Positions 7,562 to 16,690 of a stretch of 64,000 bases of DNA are shown in pieces (the stretch's first letter is position 1; every line of letters starts with the position of its first letter). The stretch is from Oscillospiraceae bacterium. GTDB taxonomy: Bacteria; Bacillota; Clostridia; Oscillospirales; Oscillospiraceae. The notes under the pieces were generated by a model. That model saw only the letters and a list, made by a program, of their open reading frames with translations. It was not told the DNA's origin and did no database searches. Location: positions 85,513-149,512 of the forward strand of contig SVLK01000001.1 of the NCBI GenBank assembly GCA_015067975.1. The letters run 5' to 3'. Both the position numbers and the translations under genes were made by a program.

Positions 7562-10480
7562 TTATTTTCGGCCTTGTTTGATAAAACAGGCGGTGGCACC
7601 AGTCAAAGTGCAAACCGTCAGCCACAGGGCACTGAAATCAAAGGTGGCCAAAAACGCCAACAGGCAGAAAAGACCAATCAGACATAATACTGCGCCCAAA
7701 ACGATGAGCACCGTGCGCAGCAGTTTGCCCACTGGTTTGACAGGGTCGGTGCGGAACTGGGGCAGTTTGTGCAGACAGAGGGCTGCGCCCGAGGTGGAGG
7801 CGACCCACACGGTGGAGTATTCGGTATCCCATCCGTCGAAGAACAGAAGACCACAGAGGACGGAGGCAATAATGCAGAAAACGGCCATAACGGTGTAAGC
7901 AATGCGGTTGGAGCGCTTATCGGTGGTCAGACGCTTGATAGCATCATCACAGTTAATGCCGCCTTTGGCAGCTTTGCGATAATACTCCAGTGCCAGCGGT
8001 TCGTTCTTTTCGCATCCATCACCTTTTTCCAAATGGATGGCCAGATTTTTGCATGCCTGCGCCATGCCTTTATCGGCAGCTTTGCGATACCAATAGACTG
8101 CTTTTTTGACATCTTTCTCGCAGCCGTGGCCCTTTTCGTACATGAATCCCAGATTATTGCAGCCGGTCTCGTCGCCATTTTCGGCGCTCTTGAGATAATA
8201 CCGGAAGGCTTGGGCCGAGTCTCTCTCAATTCCCAGACCCTTTTCCAGACAGTAACCGGCCTGGCATTGCGCGCCGGCGTGACCCTGTTCGGCTGCTTTG
8301 CGGTACAGGCTAAAGGCCTGCTCGTAGTCTTTATCGACACCGCGGCCGGAGAAGTACATGTTGGCCAGGAAGTACTGGCACTCCTCGTCACCTTGCTGTG
8401 CACCGCGGCGGTACAGGTCTGCAGCCGCTGCCTCATCCTCATCCACAACTTTGCCGTGTTCGTAACACAAACCGAGAGCGCGCAGCCCGTCGGGATACTC
8501 CTGCGCTGCGGACAGTTCATACAGACGCACTGCCCGCTCCATGTCTTTTTCGATGCCGCGACCACGCTCGCAGCACACGCCCAGCAGATGCTGGGCACGG
8601 GCGTAGTTCTGCTCTGCAGACTTTTCGTACCAGTAAACCGCTTTTTCGAAGCTTTGCGTTGTGCCGCGGCCGGTGCGGTACATCCAGCCCAGATTGCACT
8701 GCGCCTCGGCAAGTCCCATCTGTGCGGCCTGCTCATAATAGGCAACGGCTTGTGCTAAGTCGCATGTGACACCGCGACCCAACTCATAGCAAAGACCCAG
8801 ACGGTTGATAGAGGCGGCATTCTCGTGCTCTGCACCGCGACGAAACCACATGACGGCTTTTTCATCGTCCGTGGCGATGCCGTGGCCGAAGTAATAGCAA
8901 AGGCCCATTTGATGAATGGCATCCACATAACCGGCTTCGGCGGCTTGCAGGTAATGAGTCAGGGCGATTTCTTCGTTTTCTTCCACGCCAAAACCGTTGT
9001 CGTAGCATTTGCCGAGGAAGTAACGGGCACGGGGTAATCCCAATGCCGCGGCTTCTTCAAACAGCTGCGCGGCCCGTATGTCATCGTGTGCAACACCGCT
9101 GCCGGTGTGGTACAGCACGCCCAGCGCGCAGATGGCGTCGGCATAGCCCTGCTCGGCAGATTTTTGGTACCACTCGGCGGCTGTTTCGTCGCTTTGCTCC
9201 GTGCCGCGGCCGGCTTCATAGCACAGGCCGAGAAAGAACTGGGCTCTTGCCCAATCCTGCTGTGCAGATAGCGTGAACAGGCGGAAAGCTTCGTCATCAT
9301 CTTGTTCTACACCATAGCCGGAGCGATACAGCACGGCCAGATTACACTGGGCACCGGCATCGCCCTTTTCTGCGGTTTCTTGATAGAGAGAAACCGCCTT
9401 TTCCAAGTCTTCTTCTACGCCGCTGCCGGTTTCATAGCACAGGGCGACCCGCGTAGCGGCGCCCAGATGGCCTGCCTCGGCAGCACGCCGGAACAGAATA
9501 AAGGCTTTGTCAGGGTCTTCCTGCGTGCCGTGTCCATATGTATAGCACATACCCAACTGATACAGTGCCGGAGGGGAATCGGCTTCGGCAGCCTTTAAAT
9601 AGCACCGGAAAGCTTCTTCGGCGTCTTCAGGAGTATCCTTGGCATCGTGGCAGCGCCCCAGCGAATACCATGCCCGGGGCAGACCCTGCGCTGCGGCACG
9701 GCGAAACAGCTCCATCGCCTTATCATCGTCATGCTCCACGCCTTTACCGGCATGATACAGTACACCGAGAGAGCAGATGCCGTCGGCATAATCCTGCCGT
9801 GCGGCTTCTTCATACAGTAAAAAGGCTTTTTTCAAATCCTGCTCTACACCATTGCCGAATTCGTAGCAAACGCCCAGCAAATGCTGTGCACGGGGCAACT
9901 GCAGTTCGGCAGCTTCGGTGAAATAGTGTACGGCGGTTTCAAAATTCTGATCTACGCCGGCACCGAAATAATACAGAGCACCGAGATTGCATTTAGCCAT
10001 GGCATAGCCTTGCTCGGCAGCTTGTGTGTAAAGATCGATGGCGGTGCCCATGGATTCTTCCACTTCGATGCCGTTTTCGTAGAACACGCCCAAATCGCAT
10101 TGCGCCGGGGCATAGCCGAGTTCTGCCGATTCGCGGAACAGTTCCAGTGCTTTAGCGGTATCTTTGGGCGTGCCGGTGCCGGAATTGTGGCAAACGGCCA
10201 ACCAGTAAAGCCCCACAGGATCGTCGGGTGCGGTCTGACTGAACCAGTCAAAGGCCTTGACGGCATCTTTTTCGGCGCCGTTGCGGCCGTATAGGTAGTT
10301 GAGTCCCATCTGTACTTGTGCGTGACCGTCACCGCTCTCGGCGGCCAAATGGCAATCCTCCAGCTGCTCACGCTGGCGGCGCTGCTTGCTTTCCAATAGC
10401 TTCAGCATTTCCGGGGAGAAGAACACCACGTCCTGTGCACTCTCATTTGGCTGCTGATTCATATTTTTGTTCTCATCCAT
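7562..10480 (-). CDS. Very long Sel1-like (TPR-like) repeat protein with C-terminal transmembrane segments
   Basis: About two dozen A.LG..Y..G.GV..D...A...Y..AA repeats; hydrophobic C-terminus; start MDENKNMNQQ at 10480 with GGAGG RBS. Confidence 0.9.
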   Translation of the reverse strand: MDENKNMNQQPNESAQDVVFFSPEMLKLLESKQRRQREQLEDCHLAAESGDGHAQVQMGLNYLYGRNGAEKDAVKAFDWFSQTAPDDPVGLYWLAVCHNSGTGTPKDTAKALELFRESAELGYAPAQCDLGVFYENGIEVEESMGTAIDLYTQAAEQGYAMAKCNLGALYYFGAGVDQNFETAVHYFTEAAELQLPRAQHLLGVCYEFGNGVEQDLKKAFLLYEEAARQDYADGICSLGVLYHAGKGVEHDDDKAMELFRRAAAQGLPRAWYSLGRCHDAKDTPEDAEEAFRCYLKAAEADSPPALYQLGMCYTYGHGTQEDPDKAFILFRRAAEAGHLGAATRVALCYETGSGVEEDLEKAVSLYQETAEKGDAGAQCNLAVLYRSGYGVEQDDDEAFRLFTLSAQQDWARAQFFLGLCYEAGRGTEQSDETAAEWYQKSAEQGYADAICALGVLYHTGSGVAHDDIRAAQLFEEAAALGLPRARYFLGKCYDNGFGVEENEEIALTHYLQAAEAGYVDAIHQMGLCYYFGHGIATDDEKAVMWFRRGAEHENAASINRLGLCYELGRGVTCDLAQAVAYYEQAAQMGLAEAQCNLGWMYRTGRGTTQSFEKAVYWYEKSAEQNYARAQHLLGVCCERGRGIEKDMERAVRLYELSAAQEYPDGLRALGLCYEHGKVVDEDEAAAADLYRRGAQQGDEECQYFLANMYFSGRGVDKDYEQAFSLYRKAAEQGHAGAQCQAGYCLEKGLGIERDSAQAFRYYLKSAENGDETGCNNLGFMYEKGHGCEKDVKKAVYWYRKAADKGMAQACKNLAIHLEKGDGCEKNEPLALEYYRKAAKGGINCDDAIKRLTTDKRSNRIAYTVMAVFCIIASVLCGLLFFDGWDTEYSTVWVASTSGAALCLHKLPQFRTDPVKPVGKLLRTVLIVLGAVLCLIGLFCLLAFLATFDFSALWLTVCTLTGATACFIKQGRK

Positions 10481-10599
10481 AGTTTTGTGCCTCCTTTCGG
10501 GGGACGGTATATTTTTGACATTATAACACTTTTTTCCCAGCGGAGCAATATTAGAGGACAAGGTTGCGAAAGGGAGGAAGAACGAAGTGTCGGATGCTT

Positions 10600-10684
10600 G
10601 CACTTTTGTGGTTTAGATGATACAATATACGATTAGAAGAAAATGCAAAGGAGATTTGCTTTTATGAAATTAGGTATCGGAACC
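10600..10684 (+). promoter_or_regulatory. Native ychF promoter/RBS and first codons, separated from ychF by the mobile element (attL candidate)
   Basis: ttgcac...gatacaat promoter-like pair, aaaggag RBS, then ATGAAATTAGGTATCG, which matches the ychF start ATGAAACTTGGTATCG at 23046. Confidence 0.7.
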
Positions 10685-10808
10685 CGGTGCCTGGTTTTAT
10701 AAGTTAATGTTCGCCTATAAGTTCTCATAAATCCCCATATCGCAATGGTTTCTTACCCTGTACAAATCATAAAACACCATGCCATTTCATAAGGTTCAAT
10801 GCCATTGT

Positions 10809-10830
10809 GGTGTAAAAATGGTGTAGAAGC
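10809..10830 (+). repeat. Left arm-type integrase-site candidate
   Basis: GGTGTAAAAATGGTGTAGAAGC, matching GGCGTAAAAATGGCGTAGAAGC at 22962-22983. Confidence 0.6.
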
Positions 10831-10874
10831 AAAATGAAACTACCGAGAAAGAGTCAATGCAATAAGCTAATATT

Positions 10875-10912
10875 TAAACACTCCTGCGGTCAAAAGTCGC
10901 AGGAGTGTTTTT
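10875..10912 (+). terminator. Terminator-like hairpin
   Basis: cactcctgcg-gtcaaaagt-cgcaggagtg-tttttcttttc. Confidence 0.7.
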
Positions 10913-11160
10913 CTTTTCGTTCGACTGTAGATACATACTGCACGGAATACTTAGTCAACTATCAGCCCGGAGAAAACAACATACTGTTTCAGGTTTTCGA
11001 TATCGGAATTAACTAGGCAGGCGAGTTTATAACTGATTCTATCGATATGGTTTGTTAAATGATTAGACATCCCGCCCCGCGTTGCGAAGGGCACGATCAA
11101 AGCAAAAGAAAAGACGGCAATACTGTTACAAAACCCATTTCTGAAGCGTCGCTACCTATT

Positions 11161-12759
11161 TTATGGCTGAAAAAAACGATACAGATAGAGTGCCAGCTCC
11201 AACAACATCCGATCCTCAGGATCGCTGAATCGCCTTCCGGTAATCTCCTGAATCTGCTTAAGACGATAAGCAACCGTGTTGTAATGGATATACAATTCCT
11301 CGCCCATCTTCCTTTGATTTCCAAGATGCTGGAAATATGACCCTAGCGTTTCGAGAAGTTCCGTCCCCTTTGAGAAAGAAGGATTTACCAATTCCCTCAG
11401 CACTTCCTTTATAAAAGCAATGACCTCTTGATTCGTGTCATTCGCATAGAGAAGACTCAATATCCCCAGATCATCAAACCGAAGAGCCGTGCTCTTCCGG
11501 CGTGATGCGGCGGCGCGGAGCGCGAGATCTGCTTCCTTGCTGCAGCTTATCAAGCCGGAAATGCCGACATGCGGACGACTGCATCCCACAGCGACAGACA
11601 TCTCTGTATGCTCTGCCAGGTATGATTCCAGTTTGCTGCATAACAGCTTCGGTAGCTGTGAAACACTTGAGCCTGTATCGGCAGACGACAACAGCACAAG
11701 CGTGTCGCCGCCGTTTTCTATGTATCGAATGCTTTCGGCAGAGTTGCCAATGATCTCGCGTACAGCCCGAAGAAAAACCGTTCGATGAAACAGCATCCCA
11801 TGCAAATTCTCGCGTTCATCCTTCCGCATCCGCACCGCAAGGATCATGTGCCGATCTGACAGGCAGAAGCCGAGAGATTTCGCCCTTTCTTGTTCCACCG
11901 CATCATCCATTAGCTGGTCGGAGAGCAGGTGAAGGAAGAAATCCCGGAAGGATCTTTCCCCATCTTGGTGTACCAGATGAAAGCGAGTTATTTCCAGAGG
12001 AATGGCGAGAAGAATCTGCTCTAACAATTCATACTGCAATTCCGGGCCGGTTCTTTCCCCGAACAGAAAGAGTGATCCAAACGCATTGCTTGCAGTTTCG
12101 ATTTCATAGCGATCCGCATCCTGGAAAACTTCTTTGAAAAAAATTGGCGACTCAGGCTGCGGCCAGTGCCGGGCGTCTATCGCGCTCAAGGCCACCGCAT
12201 GGCGATGATTGATGGCGTCAAGAATGAGGACACTTCTGCCCGTTATTTCCCGCACGGTACTGGCGATTTCCTCCAATGTGGCTCCTTCCGCGATGGTACG
12301 GGTAAGAAGTTCGCCCACGGCGAGGCTATTGCGAAGTGTGGCTGTTTGCCGTCGGAGTAATTCATCTGTTACCGCTTTTGTAATCTCTGAAAAGCGGATG
12401 CCCGCCGGAAGCTCAATCAACGGAAACCCCAGATGCCGCGCGGATGCAACCATGTCTGCTGGCACAGCTCCGCCGAGAAACCGATCTGGCTTGATGCATA
12501 CCCCGGCAACACCCAACTCAGATAGCCGAGGCACGAAATTGCAAAGAAGCTCCGGACGGTTATACAGTGCATAGCAGTTCGTCACGACCAGCTCATTCTC
12601 TGTTACCCAGTCATCATAATCCGGTATCTCTGACAGGAACACACCACCCACAGGATGCTCCGTTCCTGTATCACTGAGAATGTGCGCATCATGGAAAACA
12701 GGCAGCTTCAGCAAGTCCGCCAAGGTTGGAAGATACACAATCTCTTTCATCGCGTCCAT
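11161..12759 (-). CDS. PucR/CdaR-family transcriptional regulator
   Basis: N-terminal PucR domain and C-terminal HTH_30-type region EELYIHYNTVAYRLKQIQEITGRRFSDPEDRMLLELALYLYR; start MDAMKEIVYLPTLADLL. Confidence 0.88.
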   Translation of the reverse strand: MDAMKEIVYLPTLADLLKLPVFHDAHILSDTGTEHPVGGVFLSEIPDYDDWVTENELVVTNCYALYNRPELLCNFVPRLSELGVAGVCIKPDRFLGGAVPADMVASARHLGFPLIELPAGIRFSEITKAVTDELLRRQTATLRNSLAVGELLTRTIAEGATLEEIASTVREITGRSVLILDAINHRHAVALSAIDARHWPQPESPIFFKEVFQDADRYEIETASNAFGSLFLFGERTGPELQYELLEQILLAIPLEITRFHLVHQDGERSFRDFFLHLLSDQLMDDAVEQERAKSLGFCLSDRHMILAVRMRKDERENLHGMLFHRTVFLRAVREIIGNSAESIRYIENGGDTLVLLSSADTGSSVSQLPKLLCSKLESYLAEHTEMSVAVGCSRPHVGISGLISCSKEADLALRAAASRRKSTALRFDDLGILSLLYANDTNQEVIAFIKEVLRELVNPSFSKGTELLETLGSYFQHLGNQRKMGEELYIHYNTVAYRLKQIQEITGRRFSDPEDRMLLELALYLYRFFQP

Positions 12760-12899
12760 CGTCGATATCTCCTTGTTGTGATAAGATGATAGAAGAATAC
12801 CGAAAGGATTGTGATATGTCAACATTGAATTCCGCTTTTTAATTGATATAATGTGATACAGAAACAGCGAACAGACCAAAATCAAAGGAGCGTGTAAGA

Positions 12900-13031
12900 A
12901 TGAAGCAGGTTACTCGCACGGAAAAGCAAGGTGCCCGCGAAGAAAATCGGCGCGCTTTGATGCAGAACCGGAGCAAGGACAACAAATCACAGAATGAAAA
13001 AAAGAGCCTAAATATATCGACTATCGCATGA
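12900..13031 (+). CDS. Small hypothetical ORF (43 aa) divergent from the PucR regulator
   Basis: MKQVTRTEKQGAREENRRALMQNRSKDNKSQNEKKSLNISTIA* with upstream aaaggag. Confidence 0.3.
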   Translation: MKQVTRTEKQGAREENRRALMQNRSKDNKSQNEKKSLNISTIA

Positions 13032-13068
13032 TGTCTAAGTATTGCTAACACGAACACTCTTCTCTTTT

Positions 13069-13107
13069 GTTCAAAAGCGGCCAGCCTTGTACCGGCCGCT
13101 TTTGAAC
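13069..13107 (+). other. Long stem-loop upstream of the atoE-like gene
   Basis: gttcaaaagcggcc-agccttgtac-cggccgcttttgaac inverted repeat. Confidence 0.6.
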
Positions 13108-13174
13108 TGCAGTAATGTATAAATGCACCGGGCTTTTGGGCAAAGATCAATATGAAACGAAGGGGGATTCTCTT

Positions 13175-14557
13175 ATGGAAACCACACAAAGCAAAGAACG
13201 AAATAACCCGATTGCTAAAATGGGAAATGTGCTCTTGCAATTTTCCATGAAATATATGCCGGATGCCAGCATTTTCGCGATTATACTGACCTTTCTCACC
13301 TTTTTGGCCGGCATCCTTTTTACGGATCAGGGGCCGAAGGAAATGCTGCTCAACTGGTATCAGGGCTTCTGGGAGTTGCTCGCTTTTGCCATGCAGATGA
13401 CCCTGATCGTTGTGACGGGCTCTGCCGTCGCCGGTTCTCCACCGGTGAAGCGAATCATCAAGAGAATTGCCGCGATTCCTCAAAACGGCAGACAGGCGGT
13501 ATGGCTTGTCACAACGGTTTCCATTGCGGTATCCTTTGTCCACTGGGGCTTGTCCCTGATTGTGGGTGCGCTGCTGGCCAAGGAGGTGGCCCGGTGCTTG
13601 TGGCAAAAACAGATCCCCTTTGAATACGGACTGCTGGCCGCCGGCGGCTACGTAGGCCAGATGACGTGGCAGGGTCTGCTCTCTTCCTCCATCGGTTTGT
13701 CCATCGCCAGCCCCGGCCATATTCTGGAAGGGGAGATGGGCGTGATCCCGATGGCGGCGTATATGGGCAACGGCATGAACCTGTTTGTCACCGTGGCGCT
13801 GCTGCTCCTGCCGCCGGTTTTCGCCATGCTGATGCATCCCAGCGGCAGCAATGTCTCCCCGCTGGACATGGAGGCGATCCAGAAGATTTCTGAGGTGGAG
13901 CGGCCGGTTGCCGGTCGCCCGGAAAACCCCACCGTTGGTGAAAGACTCAATTTCAGCCCGTTCCTTTCCGGCGCAATCGGCTTGATGGGAGCCATTTATA
14001 TCATTTACGCCTTCGCGACCAAGGGCATGTCCGCGCTGGACATTAACTTTGTCAACTTCATTTTCTTCATTTTGGGCATCCTGCTCCACGGGAATATCGC
14101 CAATTATATTCGTGCGGTTGCCGATGCAGTCAGCGGCGCCACCGGCATTATCTTCCAGTTCCCGTTGTATGCCGGCATTCAGGGTATGATCAAATACTCC
14201 GGCCTTGTCACGATCCTCTCCTCGGCCATTGTGTCCATCTCCTCGCCGGCCACCTTCTATTTTTGGACGCTGCTGTCCGCGGGCATTATCAATATGTTCG
14301 TCCCCTCCGGCGGCGGACAGTGGACGGTGCAGGGCCCCATCGCCATTGCATCGGCAAAAATGATGGGTGCTGATGTGATCAAGACCAGTCTGATGGTAGG
14401 CTATGGAAATACGTGGACCAATATGTGCCAGCCCTTCTGGGCCATTGCCCTTCTGGGTATTACCGGATTGAAAGCGAAGGATATTATGGGCTATTCCACG
14501 GCCATCATGTTCTGCGGTGGCCTGATCTTTATCATTGCGAGTTTTTTGCCGGTGTAA
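13175..14557 (+). CDS. AtoE-family short-chain fatty acid transporter
   Basis: Family signatures SAVAGSPPVKRIIKRIA, VHWGLSLIVGALLAKEVAR, PSGGGQWTVQGPIAIASA; gaaggggg RBS. Confidence 0.9.
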   Translation: METTQSKERNNPIAKMGNVLLQFSMKYMPDASIFAIILTFLTFLAGILFTDQGPKEMLLNWYQGFWELLAFAMQMTLIVVTGSAVAGSPPVKRIIKRIAAIPQNGRQAVWLVTTVSIAVSFVHWGLSLIVGALLAKEVARCLWQKQIPFEYGLLAAGGYVGQMTWQGLLSSSIGLSIASPGHILEGEMGVIPMAAYMGNGMNLFVTVALLLLPPVFAMLMHPSGSNVSPLDMEAIQKISEVERPVAGRPENPTVGERLNFSPFLSGAIGLMGAIYIIYAFATKGMSALDINFVNFIFFILGILLHGNIANYIRAVADAVSGATGIIFQFPLYAGIQGMIKYSGLVTILSSAIVSISSPATFYFWTLLSAGIINMFVPSGGGQWTVQGPIAIASAKMMGADVIKTSLMVGYGNTWTNMCQPFWAIALLGITGLKAKDIMGYSTAIMFCGGLIFIIASFLPV

Positions 14558-14595
14558 AGGCGAAGCTCTTAATGTGTGCTGCCGCGCTGGTATAA

Positions 14596-14927
14596 TGAGG
14601 AAGCATGATGTATTTATTCTTCCGAGTGTCGGAAATGGTATGCGGAATCTATATGAGAGAACATGCCAAAAGTATGGAATTATTCCGAATGTGGCGATCG
14701 AGTGCAATGACCGGCAATGTTTACAATACTATGTGCAGGCGAATATGGGGCTCACTTTAGGCGCATTCCGTGCGCTGGATGATCAAACACAAACGAATAT
14801 ATCCGCTTTGCGGGTAACAGATTTTAATGAAACCCAGTCCGTATATGTTTTCTACCATGACAATGGAGAGACTTATCGCAGCATAAAGGATTTTTGTGAT
14901 TTCCTTTATACCCTAAGATATCTTTGA
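14596..14927 (+). pseudogene. 5'-truncated LysR substrate-binding domain remnant
   Basis: RKHDVFILPSVGNGMRNLYERTCQKYGIIPNVAIECNDRQCLQYYVQANMGLTLGAFRAL resembles the LysR C-terminal half; no HTH in any frame upstream. Confidence 0.65.
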
Positions 14928-14956
14928 GTAACGCGATAGCTATTCAAACTAAGGCG

Positions 14957-14992
14957 CAAATAACGGGACGGCTAATTGCCGTCCCGTTTACT
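14957..14992 (+). terminator. Terminator-like hairpin
   Basis: aacgggacggc-taatt-gccgtcccgttt. Confidence 0.65.
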
Positions 14993-15459
14993 ATGAGACC
15001 GATTCCAATATATTTTCGCTACATATATCGAAGTAAACAAGTATCTTACAACTAAGCAACGACCTAAACGCTTATGAGGCGGGATATTTGTTGTCAGTCC
15101 ATATCCTATTCCGTATTAATATATAGACAGCCGCCCCCCATCCGAGTATAGCACCCGGTCCCGGTAGCTTCCCGGGAACAGGTGCCGTAGCGCTGTTGAT
15201 TTTTAGACGGAAGCTCTTACTAAGTCGTGAGGCCTCCTTTTGCGGCGGCCAATTGGGCGATGTGCGCCACATGACTTGGGATGCGCATGGGAGAGCGGTT
15301 GCTGTACGCCCTCCCGGACATGCCATCGGAACAAAAGAATGTACTCCAACATGCATTCATGGATTTAGGATCTTTCGTAAACGGGCTTTGCGAACCGGAG
15401 GTGGATTTATTATAAGACCGATTCACCCAAAACGAATTTTACGGAAGGAGGTGGTGTCT

Positions 15460-15543
15460 ATGGTGTTGATTCAGAGAACCTATTACCATAGTACCCAGCA
15501 GCATAAGACCGCATGCGCCACCTCCGGCCGCGATCTCGTTTGA
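15460..15543 (+). CDS. Candidate 27-aa peptide upstream of an XRE regulator
   Basis: MVLIQRTYYHSTQQHKTACATSGRDLV* preceded by strong ggaaggaggtggtgtct RBS. Confidence 0.4.
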   Translation: MVLIQRTYYHSTQQHKTACATSGRDLV

Positions 15544-15571
15544 TTATTCGCTATGATCTGAGGATCGAGCT

Positions 15572-15949
15572 TTGGCGTATCAAAAGCCGAAGCGGAGCCC
15601 AGATCATAAAGAAACATTAGGAGTTTTGGTAAACCGGCATTTGGCCGAACGGGGATGGAGCCCTGCGCGGTTAGCAGAAGAATCCGGCCTTTCCAAAGCC
15701 ACGATTAGTAGAATGACCAAATATAGGACAAAAGAAGAGGACAGTATCTACCGTCCTCAAGTGAATGCTATTCAAACGATTGCACTGGCCCTGCAGTTGA
15801 ATAAAGAAGAATGTGAGGCGTTATTTGACGCAGCATATCCGGGATGGCGCATATGGAAAGAGGCCATTCAAGAGCAACTCACCCTATCTCAAACCAATGA
15901 GATCCTTTACGAAAAGGGATTCCCTACATTGCCAATCGAATACGATTGA
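15572..15949 (+). CDS. XRE-family helix-turn-helix regulator (TTG start)
   Basis: LAERGWSPARLAEESGLSKATISRMTKY HTH motif. Confidence 0.8.
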   Translation: MAYQKPKRSPDHKETLGVLVNRHLAERGWSPARLAEESGLSKATISRMTKYRTKEEDSIYRPQVNAIQTIALALQLNKEECEALFDAAYPGWRIWKEAIQEQLTLSQTNEILYEKGFPTLPIEYD

Positions 15950-15958
15950 ATAGCATGA

Positions 15959-15997
15959 TGCCGACACCCTGCACAGCACAGGGTGTCGGCATTTTTC
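15959..15997 (+). terminator. Terminator
   Basis: ccgacaccctg-cacagca-cagggtgtcgg-cattttt. Confidence 0.75.
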
Positions 15998-16222
15998 TGT
16001 TTCACCGGTGAAACGACATTTGATCTTGCATGCGATAAGATAAATACACAAGTACTTGTGAGGTCTGCACACAGGCGGAAAATCGGATCTTGATATGATG
16101 AAAAACTTTGGCTGCATAGTACGAGATCCGCAGATAGGGACGCTTATCTGAATGCAAATGACATCCTTCGCAGCGAACGGCCAACGCTGCACAGAACACG
16201 AAAGAAATGAGGTAATAAAATT

Positions 16223-16546
16223 ATGTTTAATCTTCGCAATGTCGTCATTGACGCCAATGGAACACTGGGTTCCAAGAAACTGCTTGTCGACGTGATCCCC
16301 GTATACGAGTATGTGAACGACAAGCGCACGGACAAGATCCTGGCACACCGCTATGTCATCGCCCTTCCGGAGAGAGCCTTCGAGAAGATCGGTGTCCGTA
16401 TCGATGGTCCGCAGCTGATGGAGAACCCTGATGGCTATGTTGAGGTGATCTTCCACGGACTGGAGCTGGCAGCTTACGAGTCCGGCGGAAAGGTCAACAT
16501 CATCGCTAAGGCCACCGGCATTTCCCAGGCTAATCCCAAACACTGA
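16223..16546 (+). CDS. Conserved-looking small protein (107 aa) of the mobile element, adjacent to the replication origin
   Basis: MFNLRNVVIDANGTLGSKKLLVDVIPVYEYVNDKRTDKILAHRYVIALPERAF...; good start context (aatgaggtaataaaatt ATG). Confidence 0.7.
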   Translation: MFNLRNVVIDANGTLGSKKLLVDVIPVYEYVNDKRTDKILAHRYVIALPERAFEKIGVRIDGPQLMENPDGYVEVIFHGLELAAYESGGKVNIIAKATGISQANPKH

Positions 16547-16552
16547 CGCGAG

Positions 16553-16625
16553 GGTGAGGGCGACCGGGCCGGGAGAGGATAATTTCCCTCAAGGAAAGTA
16601 TCTCCCGGTTTGGTGAGGCCTCACC
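16553..16625 (+). repeat. Iteron-like GGTGAGG elements and accessory hairpin beside the origin stem-loop
   Basis: GGTGAGG at 16553-16559 and 16612-16618, CCTCACC at 16619-16625 (palindrome GGTGAGGCCTCACC); CCGGGAGA...TCTCCCGG hairpin 16569-16608. Confidence 0.65.
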
Positions 16626-16626
16626 C

Positions 16627-16659
16627 GCTCCCCAGGGGTTAGTATTACCCCTGGGGAGC
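16627..16659 (+). other. CRESS-type rolling-circle origin candidate: stem-loop with TAGTATTAC nonanucleotide
   Basis: GCTCCCCAGGGG-TTAGTATTA-CCCCTGGGGAGC: perfect 12-bp stem, 9-nt loop; nonanucleotide TAGTATTAC at 16640-16648. Confidence 0.82.
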
Positions 16660-16690
16660 AAGGTAGCAGTAGCAAGAAAGGAGACTTACT

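Noticed and set aside
10834-11016. 60-aa ORF near the left end of the element
   Set aside because: Runs through a terminator hairpin and lacks RBS and recognisable features.
15072-15426. Reverse-strand overlapping ORFs as bacteriocin-like peptides
   Set aside because: Two overlapping frames, weak starts, no leader/double-glycine motif or immunity/transport genes; could not be supported.
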